Below are positions 1-6,363 of a stretch of 64,000 nucleotides of DNA, in pieces. Origin of the DNA: Loigolactobacillus binensis (GTDB lineage Bacteria; Bacillota; Bacilli; Lactobacillales; Lactobacillaceae); the NCBI RefSeq assembly GCF_005405165.1, contig NZ_BJDN01000011.1:20133-84132 (forward strand), written 5' to 3'. Below the pieces are notes generated by a model. The model made no database searches. It saw nothing but the letters and a program-made list of their open reading frames with translations, and was not told the origin of the DNA. Every line of letters begins with the position of its first letter. Within the stretch, counting starts at the first letter, position 1. The translations under genes were made by a program, and so were the position numbers.

Positions 1-91
1 CGTGCGCTTGGCGAACGCAATCACGGCGAATGTGAAACTTTAATTTTTTTCCTGCGCTTTTTGTTGCGCTAAATAAAAGCTTGTGGTATAA

Positions 92-120
92 TTGCAAATT
101 TTACCAATTCATGATATACT
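92..120 (+). promoter_or_regulatory. Promoter of veg
   Basis: TTGCAA at 92-97 and TATACT at 115-120 are separated by 17 bases, a good sigma-A-type promoter. Transcription would start near 127, giving a short leader before the veg start at 150. Bases 1-91 hold nothing I recognise. Confidence 0.75.
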
Positions 121-149
121 AGACTTTATCTTAAGAAGAGGTGAAGCAG

Positions 150-407
150 ATGCCAATTACACTAGCGAGCATTAAAGCCAATCTCGATAGTAAAGTCGGA
201 AAGAAAATGATGGTCGTCGCGCAAGCTGGGCGGAAGAAAGTTACCAAACGCAAAGGAATTTTGCACGAAACATACCCTTCCGTTTTCGTCGTTGACTTAG
301 ATCAAGAAGAAAATGCTTTCGAGCGGGTTTCTTATAGCTATGCCGATCTATTAACGAAAACAATTAAAATTGAATTTGATGATGACCAGCAAACTGCGGC
401 ATCTTAA
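150..407 (+). CDS. veg: Veg family protein
   Basis: Small protein of 85 residues matching the Veg family of Firmicutes, which in Bacillus subtilis is linked to biofilm formation and spore outgrowth; the biochemical role is not settled. The segments ETYPSVFVVDLDQEENAFER and VSYSYADLLT are the family's conserved core. An in-frame GTG at 141 exists, but AAGAGGTG at 135-142 is well placed for the ATG at 150, so I use that. The gene stands alone between its own promoter and a strong terminator. In many Firmicutes veg lies just upstream of ispE and purR; here the hydroaromatic-acid island sits between them, which suggests an insertion at this point. Confidence 0.93.
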   Translation: MPITLASIKANLDSKVGKKMMVVAQAGRKKVTKRKGILHETYPSVFVVDLDQEENAFERVSYSYADLLTKTIKIEFDDDQQTAAS

Positions 408-421
408 AAAAAGAATTTTTG

Positions 422-452
422 ACTCAGGGCTAAATAAGCCCTGAGTTTTTTT
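422..452 (+). terminator. Rho-independent terminator of veg
   Basis: A 10-bp perfect stem (422-431 with 437-446, core CTCAGGGCT) with a 5-base loop is followed by seven T residues. Confidence 0.92.
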
Positions 453-510
453 GTCCCCAATTCGGGCTAATGAGCGGAGCGTTTATAGTTAAATTGGATT
501 AAGATTGGTG

Positions 511-693
511 GATTCCATTTCAGCGCGAGTGGACGGAACGAGTGGCGGTTTGGCGAGCTAACTTTTCCAGTTTAAAACAAAAGCGGGTGGAAAAGTGGAT
601 CTCACCAATACCGCATGGCCCTAAATGGCAAGGACCGCCATTAAGCGCCATCGACACATCTGATCCACTCGCGCTTCCATTCCATCTGGCCGC
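511..693 (-). repeat. Dispersed intergenic repeat R1, copy 1
   Basis: This 183-base segment, read on the minus strand, aligns end to end with 9506-9687 on the plus strand. Shared blocks include TTTAAACTGGAAAAGTTAGC, CTCGCCAAACCGCCAC and GAGATCCACTTTTCCACC. The ends (GATTCCATT.. and ..AATGGAAT) are imperfect inverted repeats of each other. No protein product is convincing. Confidence 0.85.
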
Positions 694-832
694 GATAACA
701 CGTGCCAAATCTAGTTACGCAGCTGGCAATTATTATTGCACAACAAATATAAGCTGTACGTAAAAGTGCCAGTAAAAGCAGTTAGACCTGTTTTGAATTG
801 CAATAGAAAAGTTAGATGATTTATATTTTAAG

Positions 833-1060
833 TTAAGCTGCCATGGTTTGGTGCCGGTATTCCACAGGGGTCAGGCCATTTTTGTTTCTTGGGATTCTAA
901 CGTTGTTGAACCGGTCCACATACACAGTTACGAGTTTACGCAGATCAGTCAAACTCATCAATCCGATATCTATTTAAGCATTCACGCTTGAGTAGGTTGA
1001 AGAAGTTCTCAATCGGCGTGTTATCAAGACTTTGGCACAACGCTATCATCCGGCCAGGGC
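833..1060 (-). pseudogene. IS3-family transposase remnant (OrfB C-terminus, frameshifted)
   Basis: Read on the minus strand, the sequence encodes LDNTPIENFFNLLKRECLNR and then, after a change of frame near 965-975, LTDLRKLVTVYVDRFNNVR, IPRNKNGLTPVEYRHQTMAA and a stop at 833-835. This is the end of the DDE integrase domain typical of IS3/IS150-type OrfB: the DNAxIE(N/S)F block carries the last catalytic glutamate and the LTPxEYR block is near the C-terminus. Only about 75 codons remain and the frame is broken, so it is a dead fragment. No inverted repeat ends were identified. Confidence 0.8.
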
Positions 1061-1211
1061 AGCTAAGCGCTTCGTTTTCATCCCATTTCGGCGCGCGCCA
1101 TTTCTTTACTGCCTCCAAAATAATTCGCGTAAAATAGCCAAATTAATTTTGTGTAATATTGATCATGAAAGCTGATAAAACATGGATTTGTTTATTATAT
1201 AGCCTTAATTA

Positions 1212-1226
1212 ATAGATGAATTCTAT
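1212..1226. promoter_or_regulatory. Putative LysR-type operator upstream of the flavin reductase gene
   Basis: The 15-base palindrome ATAGATGAATTCTAT has 5-base perfect arms and contains the T-N11-A pattern of LysR-type binding sites. A near-identical site (one base different in the centre) lies at 4322-4336, in the promoter region between the LysR gene and the dehydrogenase gene. It lies about 250 bases upstream of the start at 1475. Confidence 0.6.
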
Positions 1227-1474
1227 TGATTCGTTCACGAATTATTATTTATTTTATCGTTATTAAGCGGCATGATTACGGTATAGTCAATCAACTTATT
1301 TTAGTCGTCTGCTTGTGGTGTGGGTGCCCAATAAAAATATTATTTCACAATTAAGTGGTCAACCAAAACCAGTAGGCGGTGAAAACTAACTTTGCAGTCT
1401 TTGCTCAACCCAGCAAGGTTAATCAGTATTTTGTCAGAACCTAATCGATGAACGTTTAACAGGAGGTTATGATC

Positions 1475-3193
1475 GTGAAAACATTAGATAAAATTACGGC
1501 CCAAGCGCAAGGACATAACGGCCCGATCACTTTTGAAGTTGCAGTGGATAATGATCATATTGAGGATCTACAAGTGGTACGTCATTCGGAAACACCGGGG
1601 ATTTTCAATCAAGTATTCGATAAATTAAAAGCCAGCGTACTGGAACAGCAAACGTTTGACGTTGATACGATCAGTGGCGCCACAGTAATGACCAAGGCGA
1701 TTCTAGATTCAGCGCAAAAAGCAGTTCGTACGCAGGGGGTCAAGTTGGTGCCAGCGACCACTAAGAAAGTTGCGCATGAAACGGTTGCTGTTACCGCGGA
1801 TGTTGCGATCATTGGTGGCGGTGAAGCGGGGCTAGTTGCGGCTTGCCGGGCCCTGAGTTTAGGTAAAAAAGTGGTACTAGTCGAAAAAAATGGCTATTTA
1901 GGTGGCGCTACAATTTTAAACGGCTCTAATGTGGTTGGTACCGGGTCTAAGGTTAGCCAGGCCATTTTTGGCACCGCAGCCGCCGCTGATTCACCTAAGC
2001 GGTTATTTGACGATGTTGCGCGTGAAAGCGGCAACACCAACTATCCGGAACTCAGTTATTTAATGGTGCATAACATTGGTGCCGCAATTGATTTTATCAG
2101 CCAGTTTGCCGGGTTAAACTATCAAAAAGCGCAGACGCAAACCCCAGAGCATTCACTGGAACGGCAAATTGAATTACCAAGTGCCAGCAGCTATGAATTT
2201 ATCAAAAATGTAGCGCAGGCCTTTGCGGCTAAAGGTGGCCAGATTTTGCTGGATACGCGGGTCGAGGAGCTGTTGCGAAATAAGTCTGGCCAACTAACGG
2301 GTTTTGTGGCGGAAGGCGCGCATAAAACAACCCAGGTGCACGCAAAGGCGGTTGTACTGGCTTCCGGTGGTTACGGTGCCAACGATAAGATGCGTAGCAC
2401 TAAAAGTCAGCAGATCGACTACTACGGGCCGATGACTTCCACTGGGGACGCCTATCAATTTATGGCACCATTGAACTTGAAGACCCACGATCTTGATTGG
2501 TATAAAGTTTATCCCCACGGTGTTGAGGTGGAACCAGGGATCGCGAAGTTGACCACCTACGCCTCCAAAAAGGCGACGGATATGGGGGCCATTTACGTCA
2601 ATAAAAAAGGTCACCGGATCGTTAATGAATCTGATGTTTACGTTAAATTCCGGGACGCGATTTTACAGCAGCCTGATTCGATCGCCTTTATGGTGATGGA
2701 TGCGCGGACTTGGCACGAATTTTATCATTTGTTAGTACTGCACGACTTTACTGCCGCAGAGATCGCAGGTTATTTTGCTAACAACGGGCAACATAGTCCG
2801 ATTTTAGTCAAGGGCTCCTTGACCACCGCCGCAAAAGCAGCGGGGATCGATGCGGCGCAATTAGCTGCTACCGTAAGCCACTATAACGACTATGTTCGCG
2901 CCCAAAAGGATCTTGAATTTGGCCGGCAACCAGAATTCTTGCATGAATTTGTTGGTGATACGTACTATATTATTGAGCAACGGGATCGTTTTGCCACGAC
3001 TCTAGGTGGTTTTTCAGCGCGGGCCAATACCTTAGCGTTGGAAGACAATAACGAACAACCGGTGGCGCATTTATACGGCGCAGGTGAAGTGGTCGGCGGC
3101 GCCAACGGCCATGATTCAATGCCGAGCATGATGAATACTTGGGCGATCGCTTCGGGCTACATTGCCGGAGCGGCGGCCAGCAAAGGGCAATAA
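1475..3193 (+). CDS. FMN-binding, FAD-dependent reductase (fumarate-reductase-like flavoprotein)
   Basis: Soluble flavoprotein of about 572 residues. The N-terminal 90 residues form an FMN-binding domain with DTISGAT, the motif whose threonine is covalently flavinylated by ApbE in related proteins. An FAD domain follows with VAIIGGGEAGL and a C-terminal LYGAGEVVGG segment. No signal peptide is seen, so it should act in the cytoplasm. The family moves electrons from NADH or a flavin carrier to an activated C=C bond. Two landmarks of true fumarate reductases are altered: the HHTMGG-like motif reads RFATTLGG, and the Arg-containing GANRLGG segment reads GANGHDSMPSM. The substrate is therefore probably not fumarate; neighbouring shikimate-pathway enzymes suggest a cyclohexene carboxylate. 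I prefer GTG at 1475 (8 bases after AGGAGG) over ATG at 1469, only 2 bases away. Confidence 0.82.
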   Translation: MKTLDKITAQAQGHNGPITFEVAVDNDHIEDLQVVRHSETPGIFNQVFDKLKASVLEQQTFDVDTISGATVMTKAILDSAQKAVRTQGVKLVPATTKKVAHETVAVTADVAIIGGGEAGLVAACRALSLGKKVVLVEKNGYLGGATILNGSNVVGTGSKVSQAIFGTAAAADSPKRLFDDVARESGNTNYPELSYLMVHNIGAAIDFISQFAGLNYQKAQTQTPEHSLERQIELPSASSYEFIKNVAQAFAAKGGQILLDTRVEELLRNKSGQLTGFVAEGAHKTTQVHAKAVVLASGGYGANDKMRSTKSQQIDYYGPMTSTGDAYQFMAPLNLKTHDLDWYKVYPHGVEVEPGIAKLTTYASKKATDMGAIYVNKKGHRIVNESDVYVKFRDAILQQPDSIAFMVMDARTWHEFYHLLVLHDFTAAEIAGYFANNGQHSPILVKGSLTTAAKAAGIDAAQLAATVSHYNDYVRAQKDLEFGRQPEFLHEFVGDTYYIIEQRDRFATTLGGFSARANTLALEDNNEQPVAHLYGAGEVVGGANGHDSMPSMMNTWAIASGYIAGAAASKGQ

Positions 3194-3199
3194 GCACGC

Positions 3200-3253
3200 A
3201 AAAATGTGGCGCACGTTAGCGGTGATCGACTGCAGACGTGGCGCCACATTTTT
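3200..3253. terminator. Bidirectional terminator between convergent genes
   Basis: A 13-bp perfect stem (3200-3212 with 3241-3253, AAAAATGTGGCGC) closes a 28-base interior that starts and ends with ACGT. A-runs and T-runs on both sides allow it to act for the reductase gene (plus) and the LysR gene (minus), whose stop overlaps it. Confidence 0.8.
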
Positions 3254-4181
3254 AAAGCAAGCGTTGGGGAGTCGTAAAATTTTCCTGGCAATAACGCTCA
3301 ACAAAATTTTGAAAGCGGGTTGCTGAAGGGGCAATGAAGTGGTTATCTTTTAAGACCAAATAAATTTGGTGCTTGGCGTCGGCTTCTTTTAGGTGAATAA
3401 TATGTACTAGGCGGCGGTCGAGTTGTGGTAGGTTAGGCACTAAAGCGATACCGTAACCATATTGAACAAAGCCGATCACCGTGTGATCCTCTTCAATTTC
3501 ACTTTGAATGTTAGGTTGAACGTGAGCGGTCTGTAATAATTGATCCAGCAACGGGCGCAACCCACTATTTTTGGTAAAATAAATTAAGGGGTAGTTCTGA
3601 ATTTGCTTCAACGAGATCGTATCAAAGCGCGCTAAGGGATGTTTGTTAGGCACCGCCAAAACGATTTCTTGCTTGACCAAAGGCACAAAAGTTAATTTAT
3701 CGCGCAGGCTTTGGTTGCCGATTTTGGCGATATAAGATGACAGAACGAAATCGTATTGGTCATTTAATAAGCCGGTTAACAATTCGGTGGTGTTGTTTTG
3801 GCTAAACGAAAAAGTGATCTGGCGATTGCTTTGTTGTTTTTGAAACTCAGTGACTAATTCAGGGACCAAACGTTGCCCGAGAGTGTACGTGAAACCTAAG
3901 CGAATGTGGCCGGCGGTGACGTCCAGGAGCTGTGCAATCAATTCATCCCCGTGATCGAGTTCATCCAGCGCCCGCTCAACAAAGGCCAAATAAGTTTTGC
4001 CGATCGCAGTTAATTTAATATTACGGCCGGTTTTTTCAAATAGCGGCGCGCCTAGTTCTTGTTCCAAATGACTGATGGCGTAACTTAACGATGGTTGGGA
4101 AATATCTAAATTTTCCGCAGCCTCAGCCATGTACTGCGTCCGGGCTAATTCCCGGAAAAAAATTAAATGACGAAGATTCAT
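3252..4181 (-). CDS. LysR family transcriptional regulator
   Basis: Protein of 309 residues with the standard LysR plan: an N-terminal winged helix-turn-helix (about residues 15-60, including LDISQPSLSYAISHLEQEL) and a periplasmic-binding-protein-like effector domain from about residue 90. It is convergent with the flavin reductase gene and divergent from the quinate/shikimate dehydrogenase gene, the usual place for a LysR regulator of a catabolic operon. The shared palindromes at 1212-1226 and 4322-4336 are its likely sites. The effector is unknown; quinate, shikimate or dehydroshikimate would fit the context, as in other hydroaromatic-acid regulators of this family. Confidence 0.92.
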   Translation of the reverse strand: MNLRHLIFFRELARTQYMAEAAENLDISQPSLSYAISHLEQELGAPLFEKTGRNIKLTAIGKTYLAFVERALDELDHGDELIAQLLDVTAGHIRLGFTYTLGQRLVPELVTEFQKQQSNRQITFSFSQNNTTELLTGLLNDQYDFVLSSYIAKIGNQSLRDKLTFVPLVKQEIVLAVPNKHPLARFDTISLKQIQNYPLIYFTKNSGLRPLLDQLLQTAHVQPNIQSEIEEDHTVIGFVQYGYGIALVPNLPQLDRRLVHIIHLKEADAKHQIYLVLKDNHFIAPSATRFQNFVERYCQENFTTPQRLL

Positions 4182-4321
4182 GATGTCCCTACTTTCTTAA
4201 CGCGGTTTAAAATAAGGTAAACTGATCAGCGAATCGAGTTAGCTTGGTTCCAACTAAACTTCAATGTTCTAAAATTATAATTATGGTGCTAAATGACGCT
4301 AGTTTCATTTTAAGCTGAAAC

Positions 4322-4336
4322 ATAGATAAATTCTAT
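4322..4336. promoter_or_regulatory. Putative LysR-type operator in the divergent intergenic region
   Basis: ATAGATAAATTCTAT has perfect 5-base arms and the T-N11-A spacing (T4323, A4335). It matches the site at 1212-1226 in 14 of 15 bases. It lies 60 bases before the dehydrogenase start and 140 bases before the divergent LysR start, so it could serve both activation and autoregulation. Confidence 0.65.
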
Positions 4337-4395
4337 TAGTATTTACTTTTCATTAAATTTTTAATGGTTATTTCATGAAAGAAGGAAATTTTATT

Positions 4396-5277
4396 ATGGT
4401 TGAACGAATTGATGGGCACACAATTTTAATTGGCTTAATGGCGTATCCGATCCGGCATTCAATGTCGCCGACAATGCACAATAATGCTTTTGCTAAATTA
4501 GGTTTGAACTACGCTTATTTGGCGTTCGATGTCACTAACAAAGAATTGCCGGGAGCTATCGCAGCGATCCGCAGTTTAGGGATGCGCGGGTCGAATATTT
4601 CCATGCCGAATAAACAAAAGGTGATCCCGCTGTTAGACAAATTGGATCCGGCAGCGGAAATGGTCGGCGCCGTGAACACCATCGTCAACGATAATGGAAT
4701 TTTAACCGGTTATACGACTGATGGGACGGGGTTCATGCAATCTTTAGCCGACGAAAACTTAGATATTCGCGGCGAAAAAATGACTTTGGCCGGTGCAGGC
4801 GGTGCGGGAACGGCGATCGCCATTCAGGCGGCGTTAGATGGCGTTAAGGAAATCACCATTTTCAACGCTCAGGATGCGCAATGGGCCCAGGCCAAGAAGA
4901 ATGTGGCCACGATCAACGCTCAAACAAAATGTCACGCGACTTTGTATTCATTAGATGAACAGGCTAAGTTACGTTCTGAAATTGCTGAGTCGGCGATCTA
5001 TTGCGACGCAACTGGGGTTGGGATGAAGCCGCTGCAAGAGATGAGTTTGATCACGGATTCCACCTTCTTCCGTAAGGATATGATCGTGTTCGACACGGTG
5101 TATGCACCACGGGAGACTAAATTAATGCAGGTCGCGCAACAAGCTGGCGTTGCGCACGTCTTTAACGGCTTAGGTATGATGCTGGAACAAGGGGCGCAAG
5201 CGTTTAAGCTTTGGACTGGCGTTGCGATGCCGGTTGACTATATTCACGAATTACTGTTCACGGATGCCGGTAAATAA
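4396..5277 (+). CDS. Quinate/shikimate dehydrogenase, YdiB-like
   Basis: Shikimate dehydrogenase superfamily enzyme, 293 residues, interconverting shikimate and 3-dehydroshikimate, or quinate and 3-dehydroquinate. The substrate domain has SMSPTMHN (substrate serines), the lysine of SNISMPNKQK (K73) and the aspartate of GYTTDG (D109). The Rossmann loop is AGAGGAGTA. The dinucleotide-binding strand ends IFNAQD, with Asp160 where NADP-dependent AroE has an Arg/Thr pair, and VGMKPL follows as in YdiB; both point to the NAD-using, quinate-accepting branch. ATG at 4396 is preferred over ATG at 4375 because AGAAGGA at 4379-4385 is correctly placed for it. It is followed after 26 bases by the dehydratase gene, forming a two-gene unit. 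Other aro biosynthetic genes are absent here, favouring a catabolic role. Confidence 0.88.
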   Translation: MVERIDGHTILIGLMAYPIRHSMSPTMHNNAFAKLGLNYAYLAFDVTNKELPGAIAAIRSLGMRGSNISMPNKQKVIPLLDKLDPAAEMVGAVNTIVNDNGILTGYTTDGTGFMQSLADENLDIRGEKMTLAGAGGAGTAIAIQAALDGVKEITIFNAQDAQWAQAKKNVATINAQTKCHATLYSLDEQAKLRSEIAESAIYCDATGVGMKPLQEMSLITDSTFFRKDMIVFDTVYAPRETKLMQVAQQAGVAHVFNGLGMMLEQGAQAFKLWTGVAMPVDYIHELLFTDAGK

Positions 5278-5303
5278 GTCACGCTTAAAAAGGAGTGTTG
5301 AGA

Positions 5304-6068
5304 TTGACTACGCAAGTCGTTAAATTAAACCAAGTCACCTTGGGACAGGGACAACCAAAAATCGCCGTGCCATTAACTGGGCGCGATCAGGCTGCCGTGT
5401 TGGCCCAAGCCGAACAAGCCGTCGCCGCGCAACCTGATCTGATTGAATGGCGGTTAGATTATTATCAGGCTATTTTAGACGCCGCAAGTTATCGGGCTAC
5501 CGCCACCAAATTATTGCAGTTATTGGGGCCGATCCCGTTGTTGACGACTTTCAGAACACAAGCAGAAGGTGGCGCAATGGCGTTGACCACCGCGGCTTAC
5601 GCCAGTATATACCAGCAGGTGATCGCTGATCAGCTGACTGCGGCGTTGGATATCGAACTATTTTTGCCGGCTGCGGTGGTTAAGCCATTGGTGGCCGCGG
5701 CGCATGCGGCTGGGATCGCCGTGATCATGAGCAGTCATGATTTCGAAAAAACACCGCCGCAAGCAGAAATTGTCCAGCGTTTGACGCAAATGGTAGCTTT
5801 AGGTGCGGATGTGGCTAAAATTGCGGTGATGCCGCAATCGGCGGTGGACGTAGCGACCTTGTTAAGCGCCACGGCAGTAGCGCACCAGCAATTAGCGGTG
5901 CCTTTGATCACCATGGCCATGGGCGAGCTGGGTAAGGTGAGCCGGATCAGTGGCCAAGTTTTCGGCTCAGCCTTAACTTTTGGTACGGTCGGTGCAGCCT
6001 CCGCGCCGGGACAAATTGAGCTAAAAACCCTACGGCAACAATTACAAGCCTTAACGTTGGCTGATTGA
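5304..6068 (+). CDS. aroD: 3-dehydroquinate dehydratase, type I
   Basis: Class I dehydroquinase, about 254 residues, interconverting 3-dehydroquinate and 3-dehydroshikimate through a Schiff base. Visible landmarks are EWRLDYY, TFRTQAEGG, the catalytic histidine in SSHDF (H145), the Schiff-base lysine in VAKIAVMP (K172) and the substrate-binding arginine in GKVSRISGQ (R214). All catalytic residues are present. GTG at 5295 overlaps the ribosome binding site AAAAAGGAG, so TTG at 5304, 8 bases after GGAG, is the likely start. It pairs with the dehydrogenase gene 26 bases upstream, and a terminator follows directly. With the dehydrogenase it can take quinate to shikimate, which would feed the flavin reductase. 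Confidence 0.92.
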   Translation: MTTQVVKLNQVTLGQGQPKIAVPLTGRDQAAVLAQAEQAVAAQPDLIEWRLDYYQAILDAASYRATATKLLQLLGPIPLLTTFRTQAEGGAMALTTAAYASIYQQVIADQLTAALDIELFLPAAVVKPLVAAAHAAGIAVIMSSHDFEKTPPQAEIVQRLTQMVALGADVAKIAVMPQSAVDVATLLSATAVAHQQLAVPLITMAMGELGKVSRISGQVFGSALTFGTVGAASAPGQIELKTLRQQLQALTLAD

Positions 6069-6090
6069 TCCAATCTACAATTGAGAAGTT

Positions 6091-6125
6091 AAACTCAGAG
6101 TTGAGAAGACGCTGAGTTTTTTTTA
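6091..6125 (+). terminator. Rho-independent terminator after aroD
   Basis: AACTCAG at 6092-6098 pairs with CTGAGTT at 6112-6118, followed by a run of eight or more T residues. Confidence 0.8.
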
Positions 6126-6290
6126 TTATTTTTTAAACGAACCCTGCACGTTCTTCGTGAAAAAATGACTTTGGGTTCAGTTGGCTAGATCAAGGGCGGG
6201 GCATTACTTTAGCCATCCCGAGAACGATTTTTGTGCAAAAATAGGCAAATAAAGCGCAGGATTGATCTAAGTTGGCTAAGGTAAAAAGGA

Positions 6291-6318
6291 TTACAGCAGC
6301 AATGAAATCGGTTACAAT
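6291..6318 (+). promoter_or_regulatory. Promoter with catabolite-responsive element (cre) before the permease gene
   Basis: TGAAATCGGTTACA at 6303-6316 matches the CcpA operator consensus TGWNANCGNTNWCA at every defined position. It overlaps a possible -10 box TACAAT (6313-6318), which lies 16 bases after TTACAG (6291-6296). A CcpA dimer here would block RNA polymerase, so the permease is probably repressed when preferred sugars are present. Confidence 0.65.
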
Positions 6319-6363
6319 GTCATTATCGGCTGATATTAATTTTATTATAAGGAGGTACAATTT

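Larger units (their letters stand above)
453..1468. other. Gene-free region with repeat, IS remnant and LysR-type site
   Basis: About 1 kb without a credible gene. It contains a copy of dispersed repeat R1 (511-693), a frameshifted end of an IS3-type transposase gene on the minus strand (833-1060), and an AT-rich stretch with a palindrome at 1212-1226 that recurs upstream of the gene at 4396. The short open frames across 520-763 lie inside the repeat and have no ribosome binding site or recognisable product. Confidence 0.7.

Noticed and set aside
542..763. Open frame of 73 codons (and its minus-strand partner at 520-708)
   Set aside because: Lies inside repeat R1, has no ribosome binding site and no recognisable product; the other R1 copy does not keep the same frame.
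1475..3193. Calling the flavoprotein a fumarate reductase
   Set aside because: The substrate-binding His and Arg motifs of fumarate reductases are altered, and neighbours belong to shikimate/quinate metabolism.
4396..6068. Reading the dehydrogenase and dehydratase genes as part of the aromatic amino acid biosynthesis operon
   Set aside because: No aroA, aroB, aroC or aroK gene is nearby; LysR control, the YdiB-like residues and the permease suggest catabolic use.
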